From positions 62,001 to 126,000 of the forward strand of contig JAFUFI010000025.1 of NCBI GenBank assembly GCA_017469945.1: DNA of 64,000 nucleotides, in the 5' to 3' direction. This DNA is from Lachnospiraceae bacterium (GTDB lineage Bacteria; Bacillota; Clostridia; Lachnospirales; Lachnospiraceae). The position numbers and the translations under genes were made by a program. How positions within the stretch are numbered: the stretch's first letter is position 1; every line of letters begins with the position of its first letter. Positions 1 to 10,400 of the stretch are shown piece after piece. The notes under the pieces are model-generated. The model had not been told where the DNA came from, ran no database searches, and saw only the letters and a list, made by a program, of their open reading frames with translations.

Positions 1-1332
1 TCTGCAGATCACAGCGTATCCTACGATGGAGAATACTCTTCCGTCGCTCCAGCTTTTAACTGTCGGAAGTCCCGATACATCGCTGTAATTCTCCGGGAAC
101 TCCTCGTCCGAAATTTCAAAATATTTATTGAAGATACTTCTGGACATTCGCTGGATGTATCCGCCCCTCTCAAGAGCCCAATACTCGTCATGGGCAATCT
201 CAAGGTCTTCCACATGCTGTCCCCATCGAAGCGTCACCTTACTTCCCACATCAAGAAAGCTTTCGGGTCTTACCACGATAACCGGTCTGTCGATATGGGT
301 ATAAGTCTTAACTTCCTTACCCTCCGGGAATTCGTAATCCGTTCCCTTTATAAGCTGGAACGCCTCGCAATACTCCGACAGACAGATCTTGAAGTATTCC
401 TCTGTATCCATCTTGCGATACCTGGAATAAAAAAGCTTCTTGCTTATAAAACCTCCCGCCTTTTCGTAATGTCCGCCTCCGGTTCCGATCTCTTTGGTAA
501 GATAAGCCGCCAGTTCATTGGAGTTTACCTCCATAATGCAGCTTCTTACCGAGAGCTTAAAACCGTCCTCTACTTCGTTGTAAACGACGCAAAGGTCGAT
601 CTCGCCCACCTGCATAAGGAAATCGGCGATAAGTCCGAGGACATTAGAGTCACAGGGTAAGGTCTTAATTATAGCATATCTGTGCGAAGGATCGTAGAAG
701 TAATTCTTCATGGCGATCCCGGCAACCTCCAGCTCTCTTAAAGAAAGGTTGGTCTTTCTGAGTTTTTGCATTATATGCGAGTCAATGACCAGCGCATCCC
801 TCATATCAAGGTCTTCGGCTCCGAAAAGCTCGGAAAACTGGTTTGTATCGGTATACAGGCCGTAGTAAAGAGCCGTTCCCATTTTTCTGTCGGTGTTGAC
901 GGGGTATTTCTCCTCGCAAAGCATCTTCCAGACAAGGGTTGCGCAGCTGCCAAGCCCGGGGCATATCCTTAAATTGTCCCCGATTCCCGATTCCATAGGA
1001 TGATGGTCTATAGTCGCAATGTTTTTGGCCTTAATCCGGGTAACATTTCCCGAGCCGTACTGACAGTCAACGGTAAGTAAAAGGCCCGGTGCCTCGCTTA
1101 GTGCCGCTTCTTCAGGGCTTATATATTCGAGGGGGATATCAAGCATCTCCTTCATTATAAGGAGATTGTTCTTTGAGATCCTGTTCTTTCCGCTGTAGAA
1201 AAGCCGGACATACTTACCCATTGACCTGTAGTAAACGTAAAGTGCGAACCCGGAGCCTATGGCGTCCGGATCCGGGTTATCATGACACTGTATCCATATT
1301 TCATTGTATACAAGTAAATCACTGAGTTTCAT
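1..1332 (-). CDS. DHH-family phosphoesterase (NrnA-like), 3' end cut by window edge
   Basis: Open for 444 codons from ATG at 1332 to the window edge, so the C-terminus is missing. I translated it by hand. The N-terminus carries the DHH motif I (HDNPDPDAIGSG, residues ~17-28), then IDHHP with the name-giving DHH triad near residue 105, and a DHHA1-type GGGHYEKAGG near residue 280. These residues bind the two metal ions of phosphoesterases that degrade nanoRNA, pAp or cyclic dinucleotides; which substrate applies here cannot be read from sequence. Typical NrnA proteins are about 310-340 residues, so this one has at least 100 extra C-terminal residues of unrecognised type. It starts 16 bases after the AICAR transformylase stop and is probably co-transcribed with it. 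Confidence 0.85.
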   Translation of the reverse strand, partial: MKLSDLLVYNEIWIQCHDNPDPDAIGSGFALYVYYRSMGKYVRLFYSGKNRISKNNLLIMKEMLDIPLEYISPEEAALSEAPGLLLTVDCQYGSGNVTRIKAKNIATIDHHPMESGIGDNLRICPGLGSCATLVWKMLCEEKYPVNTDRKMGTALYYGLYTDTNQFSELFGAEDLDMRDALVIDSHIMQKLRKTNLSLRELEVAGIAMKNYFYDPSHRYAIIKTLPCDSNVLGLIADFLMQVGEIDLCVVYNEVEDGFKLSVRSCIMEVNSNELAAYLTKEIGTGGGHYEKAGGFISKKLFYSRYRKMDTEEYFKICLSEYCEAFQLIKGTDYEFPEGKEVKTYTHIDRPVIVVRPESFLDVGSKVTLRWGQHVEDLEIAHDEYWALERGGYIQRMSRSIFNKYFEISDEEFPENYSDVSGLPTVKSWSDGRVFSIVGYAVICR

Positions 1333-1348
1333 TTATTCTTCCGATCGA

Positions 1349-2527
1349 TTAGTGATGGAAAAGTCTGATGCCTGTGAAGGCCATAACCATATTGTACTTA
1401 TTGCAGCAGTCGATAACCGCATCGTCACGTACCGATCCGCCGGGCTGTGCGATATACTTAACGCCGCTCTTTCTTGCTCTTTCGATATTGTCGGAGAAGG
1501 GGAAGAAAGCGTCGGAACCAACGGTTACATCCGTCATACCCTTAAGCCATTCCTTCTTTTCCTCTCTTGTAAATACCTCGGGCTTAACCTTGAAGGTCTT
1601 TTGCCAAACGCCCTCTGCGAGAACATCCTCATACTCATCACCGATATAAACATCGATAGCATTGTCTCTGTCGGCGCGTCCAAGTCCGTCTGCAAACTGA
1701 AGCCCCATAACCTTGGGAGACTGGCGAAGGTACCAGTTGTCAGCCTTGCTTCCCGCAAGTCTTGTGCAGTGGATTCTGGACTGCTGTCCGGCTCCGATAC
1801 CGATAGCCTGTCCGTCCTTAACGTAGCAAACGGAGTTTGACTGGGTATACTTAAGTACGATAAGAGAAATCTTCATATCGATAAGAGCCTTCTCGGGGAT
1901 CTCCTTGTTCTCGGTAACGATATTGTCAAGAAGACCTGCGTTTACGTCAAGCTCGTTTCTTCCCTGCTCGAAGGTCACTCCGTAAACCTGCTTCTTCTCA
2001 AGAGGAGCGGGCTTGTAAGCGGGATCGATCTGAAGGATATTGTAAGCTCCCTTTTTCTTCTGCATAAGAAGCTCTAAAGCTTCCTCGGTATATCCGGGAG
2101 CGATGACTCCGTCAGATACCTCTCTCTTGATAAGTCTTGCGGTGTCGGCATCGCAGACATCGGAAAGAGCGATGAAATCTCCGAATGATGACATTCTGTC
2201 AGCGCCTCTTGCTCTTGCGTATGCGCAGGCAAGGGGACTGAGCTCTCCGAGATCGTCTACCCAGTAGATTTTTGCAAGGGTATCGCTAAGGGGAAGTCCT
2301 ACAGCAGCGCCGGCGGGAGAAACATGCTTAAAGGAAGTGGCAGCGGGAAGTCCGGTAGCCTCCTTTAATTCTTTAACAAGCTGCCATCCGTTGAAGGCAT
2401 CAAGGAAATTGATATATCCGGGACGTCCGTTTAAAACCTTAACGGGAAGTTCGCTTCCGTCCTCCATATAGATTCTGGAAGGTTTCTGGTTAGGGTTGCA
2501 TCCGTATTTTAACTGTATCTCGCTCAT
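1349..2527 (-). CDS. purH: Stand-alone AICAR transformylase (PurH C-terminal domain only)
   Basis: A 392-residue protein matching only the formyltransferase half of PurH. It would transfer a formyl group from 10-formyl-tetrahydrofolate to AICAR, giving FAICAR, the penultimate step of IMP synthesis. The catalytic Lys-His pair is visible as KHVSPAGAA (K67, H68). The N-terminal MGS-like IMP cyclohydrolase domain of about 200 residues found in bifunctional PurH is absent, and the ORF begins directly with the transformylase fold (LKYGCNPNQKPS). The missing activity is supplied by the PurO-type protein 77 bases upstream on the same strand, so the two probably form one operon. The purH symbol is used in the sense common for Clostridia. 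Confidence 0.92.
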   Translation of the reverse strand: MSEIQLKYGCNPNQKPSRIYMEDGSELPVKVLNGRPGYINFLDAFNGWQLVKELKEATGLPAATSFKHVSPAGAAVGLPLSDTLAKIYWVDDLGELSPLACAYARARGADRMSSFGDFIALSDVCDADTARLIKREVSDGVIAPGYTEEALELLMQKKKGAYNILQIDPAYKPAPLEKKQVYGVTFEQGRNELDVNAGLLDNIVTENKEIPEKALIDMKISLIVLKYTQSNSVCYVKDGQAIGIGAGQQSRIHCTRLAGSKADNWYLRQSPKVMGLQFADGLGRADRDNAIDVYIGDEYEDVLAEGVWQKTFKVKPEVFTREEKKEWLKGMTDVTVGSDAFFPFSDNIERARKSGVKYIAQPGGSVRDDAVIDCCNKYNMVMAFTGIRLFHH

Positions 2528-2604
2528 AATTGTAAATTAACCTCTTTTTATCTAACTTATTTAGCTGTCTTTATTATCTGACTTTATTGATCCGCTATGC
2601 CGAA

Positions 2605-3312
2605 TCACTTGTTTTTGTTGATGATCTTTGTCTCTGTCTTTCCGGTTGCGATATCAATGTATCTTACGAAAAGAGATACCTTGTTATCTTCGCTCAAGTT
2701 CTCCCAAAGAAGCTTTGTAAATTCATCCATATTGTCGAGGATCTCTACGGGTGTAGGCTCGCCTTCATAGCTGGGAAGGGGATTTCCGTCGTGCATATAG
2801 GTATGGATGAAGTGTCCCTGTCCGGCCTTGGGATTCTCATAGCTGTATGTGAATCTCTGGCAGGAAGAGGGGTCTCCGTTATTGCTCTTTAAGATTGACA
2901 TCTCGTACGAAAACTTTCCGCCGCTTAAATGCATTACTGCTGAAATTCTGGGGGTGTAGTTGGGGCCGTCGGGCTCAAACTCCCTGCATCTTAAGGACTG
3001 TTCAAAAGTCTCGCCCTTGCTCATTCCATCGTAGATGGTGTCTGTCTGATCTCCGTTGGTTACGATGGTATCATCTCCGAGTACTCTGACCGGTGCGTAG
3101 ATGATAAGGCTGGGGTCCTCAAGCTTTGACGGATCGAACGCCTGCGTACGGATGCCTTCCCCTTCGGTAACAAATACTCTGTTGCGGCTGTTGACACTTC
3201 TACCCATAATAAAGTATGCGGTAACGGCTTTTTTACCGTCGGGAGTAACTCCCACCACAATTCCTCTTCCGGGGTACGCGTTGGTGCTCAGTTCGTGTTT
3301 CATCGATGTCAT
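2605..3312 (-). CDS. purO: PurO-type IMP cyclohydrolase
   Basis: A 235-residue protein that resembles the archaeal PurO family: STNAYPGRGIVVGVTPDGKK followed by an S-x-NSRNR stretch corresponds to the YIGR...SFPNR pattern of archaeal enzymes. It would close FAICAR to IMP in the cytoplasm. Context strongly supports this, because the adjacent AICAR transformylase lacks a cyclohydrolase domain. The start at 3312 lies about 10 bases after GAGGAG; the next ATG (3303) would be too far from it. It is the first gene of the probable purO-AICARFT-DHH transcript. The assignment rests on motif resemblance and gene context. Confidence 0.85.
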   Translation of the reverse strand: MTSMKHELSTNAYPGRGIVVGVTPDGKKAVTAYFIMGRSVNSRNRVFVTEGEGIRTQAFDPSKLEDPSLIIYAPVRVLGDDTIVTNGDQTDTIYDGMSKGETFEQSLRCREFEPDGPNYTPRISAVMHLSGGKFSYEMSILKSNNGDPSSCQRFTYSYENPKAGQGHFIHTYMHDGNPLPSYEGEPTPVEILDNMDEFTKLLWENLSEDNKVSLFVRYIDIATGKTETKIINKNK

Positions 3313-3328
3313 TTTTGGTTTTCTCCTC

Positions 3329-5938
3329 TTACTTTAGATATTTTTCCTCGAACTCTCTTTGGGGCAAAGGCTTATCAAAGTAGAATCCTTGGATATATTT
3401 AATTTTAAAGTTTTTAACAACATTATACTGGTCCGGAGTCTCGATACCTTCAACGCAGATCTTTACGCCTCTGGTCTGCGCAAGCTCGGCTACCATCTTG
3501 ACGAATGCCTGTGAGTATGCGTCTTCCGCAAGGTCTTTGACGAAACTCTGGTCAACTTTGATTATATCAAAGGGAATTTCCCTTATATGGTTAAGCGAAG
3601 AATAACCCGTTCCGAAATCATCGAGAGCGATCGACACTCCGAGGGCTTTTATCTTTGAAAGGATACCGATCATACGCTGCATATCGTTTATCGCAAGGCT
3701 CTCGGTAACCTCAAGGGTAAGGTTCTTCGGAGAAAGTCCGGTCTCCTTAAGGGTATTCTCGACAATCTCTACTATATTATTTTGTAAAAGCTGAACTACG
3801 GAAAGGTTAACATTTACCTTCATATAGCCGTAGCCCCTGTCATTCCAGGATTTAACGGTCTTGCAGGCCTCTTTTAATACGTGGTCTCCGATAGGATTGA
3901 TAAGTCCTAAGTACTCTGCAAGAGGGATGAAATCAACCGGCGATACAAAGCCGAGCTGCTTGCTGTCCCATCTTACCAAAGCTTCCGCTCCCACGCACTC
4001 CTCGAGTCCGTCTTCCACGTCGATTATAGGCTGATAGTAAACCTGGAACTCGCGATAATCGGTATCTTCCGCATCACGCATATTCTTTTCCATATCGAGT
4101 CTTCTGCCGGCGGCGGAATCCTGATCCGAGCTGTATCTTGCCATTCGGTTCTTACCGCTCTTTTTAGCCTCGTACATGGCGATATCGGCTTTGCGGATAA
4201 GTCCCTGAACCGTATTTCCGTTATCGGGGAAAGTAACAACGCCGATACTGGATGTACAGTAGTAATCCGAATCCTTAAGGAAGAAGGGCTTACTGAAAAC
4301 ATCCTTTATCTCGGTAAGAATAGCCTCAAATCTGTCGTATGACGAAGGCGGGATAAGGATAACAAATTCATCGCCGCCCATACGGTAGCAATTGTTCTCA
4401 ACGCCGTGCACAGAGCGCATCGCGGAGGAGATTGACTTAAGAAGAACATCTCCGTACTGATGGCCGAGGCCGTCGTTGATATGCTTAAAGTCGTCGAGGT
4501 CAAGGTAAACAAGAGCTCCCCTTGTTCCGTCCTTCTCGACTTCATCGATAAGTCTTGCAAGGTCTCTCTCGCAGCACATACGGTTATAAAGTCCGGTAAG
4601 GAAATCGGTAAATGCCTGCTGCTCGATCTTGCTCTGGTGGAGCTTACGGTCGGTAACGTCGTAAAGGGAATAGAGAGTAGCGGCGGATCCGTCCATCCAC
4701 TCGATTTCCTTTATACTTACTTCATACCAGCGGTCCAGCTTTGAATTGTAGATTTCTATGCCGCCGTCCTTACGCCTCCTTAGGCTGTCGACGATCATCG
4801 AATTAAGCTGTCCGTCTTTCCACTCATCTTCGAAAGTCTCGATGAGCATCTTGTTTACAAAGATGACTTTGCCGTTGTCTCTTCCGGTAAGATAGAAGGA
4901 TACTCCGATATTGTTAAGGATATCCTCCAGAGCTCTGAAAGAGCCGGCAAGTGAATTTTTATTTATTCGGGTAACGAGGATGTTTTGGATAATTCTGACA
5001 GCGTCTGAGACAAACCTGATCTCATCCGCAGTCCATTCTCTCTCGCCCTCGTAGTTTTTAAACATAGCGATCATACTGCCGCTTCCGTCGGCTTTGCCAA
5101 GGATGGGCATTGTAATGATCGAAGAGATTCCGGCTCCCGAAAAGGGGTTGCCATGGTCGGCAGAGAGCGCGGCGGATGACATTATAACCGGTGCATCCTT
5201 GCTGATAGCCTGCATCAGGGTATCTTCCGTTCCCTCGGAAATTGCAGGAGGAAGTACTCCTATACGCTTTGTCTCGGCAAGCACACCCATCTTTCCGCGT
5301 CCGTCGTCATCGCGATAGATCTTTGCCTCGTCTACCATTAAATAACCGGCGGTTATCTCAAGCCAAAGCTGAAGCACGGTCTCCGTTCCGGCCTTGCTGT
5401 CAAGAAGGTTAACAAGAGAAGAGCTGGCCTTGTAGGCTCTGCCCATAAGTCTGTGCTCCGACTCCGCGTCTTTTTTCTTTATATTTTCAATCTCGGCATC
5501 TATAAGATTAAGTCTGCCGGCGTATATCATCGAACAGGTATCACGGAGCATATCCGTCCTGTCGAACATTTCTTTCTCGGTAAGCTTTCCGCTGGCGGCA
5601 AGGAGCCAGACAGAAACCATTTCGTTCTCGATTCTTATTGCGACTGCTGCCAGATAGAATCCGTCAGGCTCTCCCTCGGGAGTAATGCGGATGGTTCTGA
5701 CATCCTCGATGTTGTCCTCGGTAACCGCTTCGAAGAGCTCTTTAACAACATCAAGCTTTACAAATTCCTTCTCCCATCCCTCTTCATCCGTAATCCCCGG
5801 CAGGCTTCCGGCAGCGCCTATTATCTCTCCGCCAATCTCGCAGCAAACCGCTGCAACCTGCGCAACACGGCAATATTCGTCCTGCAGTTTCTTAAGTGAT
5901 TTTAAATTAATAACTTCGTTATAATCGGTTTTTATCAT
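3329..5938 (-). CDS. Multidomain GGDEF-EAL cyclic-di-GMP signalling protein
   Basis: 869 residues from ATG at 5938 (a TTG lies one codon earlier). Domains in order: a PocR-like sensory region (~10-130, LKSLKKLQDEYCRVAQ), a GAF-like region (~165-320), a PAS-like region (~335-430), GGDEF (~440-605) and EAL (~625-868). The cyclase motif is intact (RMGGDEF, ~521-526) but the RxxD product-inhibition site usually found five residues upstream is absent. The phosphodiesterase motifs are also intact: EALVRW, LEVTES, DDFGTGYSSL, KVDQSF and the Glu of VEGIET. It could therefore both make and break cyclic-di-GMP; which activity dominates is unknown. No membrane segment is evident, so it is probably cytosolic. 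It lies between purine genes. The GAF and PAS calls are less certain than GGDEF and EAL. Confidence 0.93.
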   Translation of the reverse strand: MIKTDYNEVINLKSLKKLQDEYCRVAQVAAVCCEIGGEIIGAAGSLPGITDEEGWEKEFVKLDVVKELFEAVTEDNIEDVRTIRITPEGEPDGFYLAAVAIRIENEMVSVWLLAASGKLTEKEMFDRTDMLRDTCSMIYAGRLNLIDAEIENIKKKDAESEHRLMGRAYKASSSLVNLLDSKAGTETVLQLWLEITAGYLMVDEAKIYRDDDGRGKMGVLAETKRIGVLPPAISEGTEDTLMQAISKDAPVIMSSAALSADHGNPFSGAGISSIITMPILGKADGSGSMIAMFKNYEGEREWTADEIRFVSDAVRIIQNILVTRINKNSLAGSFRALEDILNNIGVSFYLTGRDNGKVIFVNKMLIETFEDEWKDGQLNSMIVDSLRRRKDGGIEIYNSKLDRWYEVSIKEIEWMDGSAATLYSLYDVTDRKLHQSKIEQQAFTDFLTGLYNRMCCERDLARLIDEVEKDGTRGALVYLDLDDFKHINDGLGHQYGDVLLKSISSAMRSVHGVENNCYRMGGDEFVILIPPSSYDRFEAILTEIKDVFSKPFFLKDSDYYCTSSIGVVTFPDNGNTVQGLIRKADIAMYEAKKSGKNRMARYSSDQDSAAGRRLDMEKNMRDAEDTDYREFQVYYQPIIDVEDGLEECVGAEALVRWDSKQLGFVSPVDFIPLAEYLGLINPIGDHVLKEACKTVKSWNDRGYGYMKVNVNLSVVQLLQNNIVEIVENTLKETGLSPKNLTLEVTESLAINDMQRMIGILSKIKALGVSIALDDFGTGYSSLNHIREIPFDIIKVDQSFVKDLAEDAYSQAFVKMVAELAQTRGVKICVEGIETPDQYNVVKNFKIKYIQGFYFDKPLPQREFEEKYLK

Positions 5939-6032
5939 CAACTAAATCTCACTTTCGGGCACGCAAAGAACACCTAGCCCATTTTCTTCAATATTGTAAC
6001 ATAAACGGGCGAGTTTTTAAACCTACAAAAAC

Positions 6033-6104
6033 AAAATGAACCCCCACCCCCGTCCCCCTGTGTCAAAAAAATGACCCCCCAACCCCGTCCCGGGGTGTCA
6101 TTTT
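6033..6104. repeat. REP-like GC-rich repeat, two units in direct orientation
   Basis: Two consecutive units of about 36 bases each begin with AAAATGA or AAATGA, run through C-rich cores containing CCCCGTCCC, and end with GTGTCA (unit 1, 6033-6065) or GTGTCATTTT (unit 2, ~6068-6104). The same unit occurs at 13255-13340. Each unit has inverted tips (AAAATGA / TCATTTT). It lies between the GGDEF-EAL gene and the guaB terminator. Confidence 0.8.
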
Positions 6105-6119
6105 GGGCGCAGGTGGGCA

Positions 6120-6157
6120 CAAAAAAACCGCGGTCCTTGAAAGGATCGCGGTTTTTT
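6120..6157 (-). terminator. Intrinsic terminator of guaB
   Basis: A hairpin with arms AAACCGCGGTCCTT and AAGGATCGCGGTTT, one mismatch apart, lies directly after the guaB stop codon (6165) and is flanked by A/T tracts on both sides. It could work in both directions, but only guaB needs it here. Confidence 0.85.
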
Positions 6158-6164
6158 GTATTTA

Positions 6165-7686
<1,522 letters not shown>

Positions 7687-7760
7687 GAAAAAATTTTCCT
7701 ATTGCACTACCGCGTTGAAGCGGAAAACAATGGCCCACGAAACCCAAAATGAGTTGATCA

Positions 7761-8261
7761 TCAATCAGAGAAAACCTTCCTGGGAGCTGCGTTTTTCATT
7801 ATCTTTACAAGCTCTTCGTTAGGCGAGATAAGAATCTGCTCTTTTCCTTCATAGAAGATAACAAATCTTTTGTCCGGCTGTTCTTCGATTCCTATACTGT
7901 AATCCTTGGGCTTATCCGAGAGCTTTCCGAAGTTGTCAAGATGATAGGACCCTATGGGGGCGATTACAAGAACCTTATCGAAGTCGTATGTTGCAACTCT
8001 TTTTCTCTTTGCCTGGTTGTAAATCTTATCGATAACGAGTTCCTTATCTATATAGAGGTATTCGTACTCAACATCGGTGTACTGGCTTGAAACATAGATG
8101 CCGACTCCGAAAGCGATCACAACGATCAAAAGGACAAACCATCCTGTAATAAACATCGCAACCACAGTAGCGGCAAGCAGTACGATAAAAAGAACTCTGA
8201 GAGCCTTTGCAAGGGTGTTGGGGCGGCCTTTTACAAGGCATTCTACGTAAGCGTCACTCAT
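7761..8261 (-). CDS. Small membrane protein, DUF6106-like
   Basis: 166 residues of unknown function. The first 20 residues (MSDAYVECLVKGRPNTLAK) are followed by two closely spaced hydrophobic segments (~21-42 and ~44-58), then a soluble C-terminal half rich in beta-type sequence. From memory the N-terminal pattern matches the DUF6106 family typical of Lachnospiraceae, but I could not check this. The topology suggests a short helical hairpin in the membrane with a cytoplasmic PH-like domain. The start is supported by AAGGAG. It lies 25 bases downstream of rfbD on the same strand and is probably co-transcribed. Confidence 0.8.
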   Translation of the reverse strand: MSDAYVECLVKGRPNTLAKALRVLFIVLLAATVVAMFITGWFVLLIVVIAFGVGIYVSSQYTDVEYEYLYIDKELVIDKIYNQAKRKRVATYDFDKVLVIAPIGSYHLDNFGKLSDKPKDYSIGIEEQPDKRFVIFYEGKEQILISPNEELVKIMKNAAPRKVFSD

Positions 8262-8286
8262 TTTAAAAATCTCCTTAGGTTAAATA

Positions 8287-9201
8287 TTACTCTGAAATCA
8301 GAGGTATATATCTTAAAAGGGCATCCTGCCAGGTGGGAAGAGGCTCAAATCCGGCCTCTTTAAGCTTGCTCTTATCGAGCCTGCTGTTAAAAGGTCTTGC
8401 GGCTTTTGAAAGCCCGTATTCCGCTGTTGTTACGGGAGTAACCTTTGTTTTCAGCCCCGCTACCTTGTAAATTTCCTTTGTAAAGTCATACCAGGAAATG
8501 AATCCGCCCTCGTTGGTCGCATGATAGTATCCGTATTTATCGGTAACGATCATATCCGCCAGAAGCCTTGAAAGATCAAGGGTGTAAGTCGGGGTTCCCA
8601 TCTGGTCGCAGACGACTCTGACCTCGTCATGACTCTTTCCGACATTCAGCATGGTCTTGACGAAGTTCTTTCCGTTTTGCCCAAAAACCCAGGCAATACG
8701 TACGATAAAGAATTTATCAAGGATTCCGGAAACGGCCTTTTCCCCCGCAAGCTTAGACTCACCGTATACATTTAAGGGCCTATAATCCTTGCAGTCCGGA
8801 TCCCAGGGCTTTTCGCCCTGCCCGTCAAACACGTAGTCCGTGGAGATATAGAGCATTTTTGCATCTACTGATTTAGCGGCCTCGGCGATATTTCTCGTTC
8901 CGCCTTCATTTATCGCAAAAACCTTTTCTTTTTTGTCTTCATCCTCCGCAAGATCAACTGCCGTCCAAGCCGCGCAGTGGATTATCGCATCCGGTCTTAC
9001 TTTATTTATCAGTTCGGATACTGCCGCCTTGTCCGTAATATCAAGGCTAAAATAAGGCATCTTTGTAACGGCGCTGTTATCCTCGGCTCCGCTGTAGGCG
9101 GGAGCAAGATCGGTTCCGATGCCTTCTATATTTCTTTTATCAAGCTCGTTCATAACATCATGTCCGAGCTGTCCTGCCACACCTGTGACCAAAATTTTCA
9201 T
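8287..9201 (-). CDS. rfbD: dTDP-4-dehydrorhamnose reductase
   Basis: 304 residues, an NADPH-dependent short-chain reductase of the RmlD type, converting dTDP-4-keto-L-rhamnose to dTDP-L-rhamnose for surface polysaccharides. Visible are the Rossmann motif VTGVAGQLGHDV at the N-terminus, STDYVFDG, and the catalytic YGESK (Tyr-x-x-x-Lys). The start is preceded by GGAGG. The other rml genes are not in this window, so this copy stands apart from a rhamnose cluster; an exact sugar substrate other than rhamnose is possible. Confidence 0.9.
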   Translation of the reverse strand: MKILVTGVAGQLGHDVMNELDKRNIEGIGTDLAPAYSGAEDNSAVTKMPYFSLDITDKAAVSELINKVRPDAIIHCAAWTAVDLAEDEDKKEKVFAINEGGTRNIAEAAKSVDAKMLYISTDYVFDGQGEKPWDPDCKDYRPLNVYGESKLAGEKAVSGILDKFFIVRIAWVFGQNGKNFVKTMLNVGKSHDEVRVVCDQMGTPTYTLDLSRLLADMIVTDKYGYYHATNEGGFISWYDFTKEIYKVAGLKTKVTPVTTAEYGLSKAARPFNSRLDKSKLKEAGFEPLPTWQDALLRYIPLISE

Positions 9202-9373
9202 AAAACTGCATCCTCCAAAATGGATTTTTCCGCAATTTTGCCGATTTTATCTAAGTATATCACATAAATCATCAAAATTATTACGAGAAGTATTAATTTT
9301 TTCTTATAAATATGATAAATTTATGTAGTAACCCTTTAATAGGATAAAGTTTTCCGATTATTGCAGATAAAAT

Positions 9374-10390
9374 ATGAAAAGACAATTATTTCGGAAAATT
9401 TCATATATGGCTGCCTCGCTAGCTTTGGCAGCATCTCTTACCGGGTGCGCAGGGTCGGCTCCCTCAACCGGTGGAGATATAACGCCGCCGGCTTCGCAAG
9501 GTCAGCCCGCCGATTCCCCATCGCAATCCCCTGCTCCCGTAGCGGAAACGCCCCCTGCAGAGCCCGTCAAGGGAAGCCGCGACAACACCATCCGTTGTCT
9601 TGTTCCTTTGCAGGACGGTGTAAACCTCATAGAAAGCGATGTCGCTTCGATCGATTTTTCCCATTCTGATGACGGATACGTCAGTGTTAAATACTTCGGC
9701 CAGGTGCCCATCATAAAGCTTCGTGTCACAGGACCGGATGAAGTTGTTTACACATACGACCTTAAGACCAATGACTACGAGGTATTTCCTTTGACGGGCG
9801 GAAACGGAGACTATACCATAGCCGTCTACGAAAACATCGAAGGAACCCAGTACGCAGTTGCAATGTCAGAGGTGATAAATGTAACGATAGCCGATGAGCT
9901 TACTCCTTACCTTTATCCAAATCAATATGTTAATTTCTCGGAAAACAGCAAATGCGTTAAAATGGCATCGGACCTTGTTTACAGCTGCAATTCGGACCTT
10001 GAAGCCGTTTCCGCCGTCTACGATTACATTATAAACAACATCACTTACGATACGGCAAAAGCCGAAAGCAAGCCTACCAATTACGTTCCCGATGTGGATC
10101 ACATACTTGATATCAAAACGGGAATCTGCCTCGACTACGCTTCCCTTATGTGTTCGATGCTCAGAAGCCAGGGAATCCCCACAAGGCTCGAGATCGGATA
10201 TGCCGCCGATGCATACCACGCATGGATAAGCGTTCATATAGACGATATCGGCTGGGTCAACGGAATCATCGAATTTACCGGAGATACCTGGGAACTTATG
10301 GATCCCACCTTCGGAGCAAGTACCAACGATGCTGCTTTAAAGAAATTTATTGGTGACGGAACCAATTACACACTTCAGAAAATATATTGA
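9374..10390 (+). CDS. Lipoprotein with transglutaminase-like cysteine protease fold
   Basis: 338 residues. A signal peptide ends in a lipobox (SLTGC, lipidated Cys25), followed by a Pro/Ser/Ala-rich linker to about residue 65, a beta-rich middle region, and a transglutaminase-like core. The triad is visible: Cys252 in GICLDYA, His282 in YHAW, Asp310 in MDPTF. Members of this fold cleave or cross-link peptides; the substrate is unknown. It should sit on the outer face of the membrane. Only 10 bases separate its stop from the GspF start, with that gene's ribosome site in between, so it appears translationally coupled to the pilus-type operon and may process or anchor its products (inference). 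No strong ribosome site precedes ATG 9374. Confidence 0.88.
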   Translation: MKRQLFRKISYMAASLALAASLTGCAGSAPSTGGDITPPASQGQPADSPSQSPAPVAETPPAEPVKGSRDNTIRCLVPLQDGVNLIESDVASIDFSHSDDGYVSVKYFGQVPIIKLRVTGPDEVVYTYDLKTNDYEVFPLTGGNGDYTIAVYENIEGTQYAVAMSEVINVTIADELTPYLYPNQYVNFSENSKCVKMASDLVYSCNSDLEAVSAVYDYIINNITYDTAKAESKPTNYVPDVDHILDIKTGICLDYASLMCSMLRSQGIPTRLEIGYAADAYHAWISVHIDDIGWVNGIIEFTGDTWELMDPTFGASTNDAALKKFIGDGTNYTLQKIY

Positions 10391-10400
10391 GGAAATTAAA

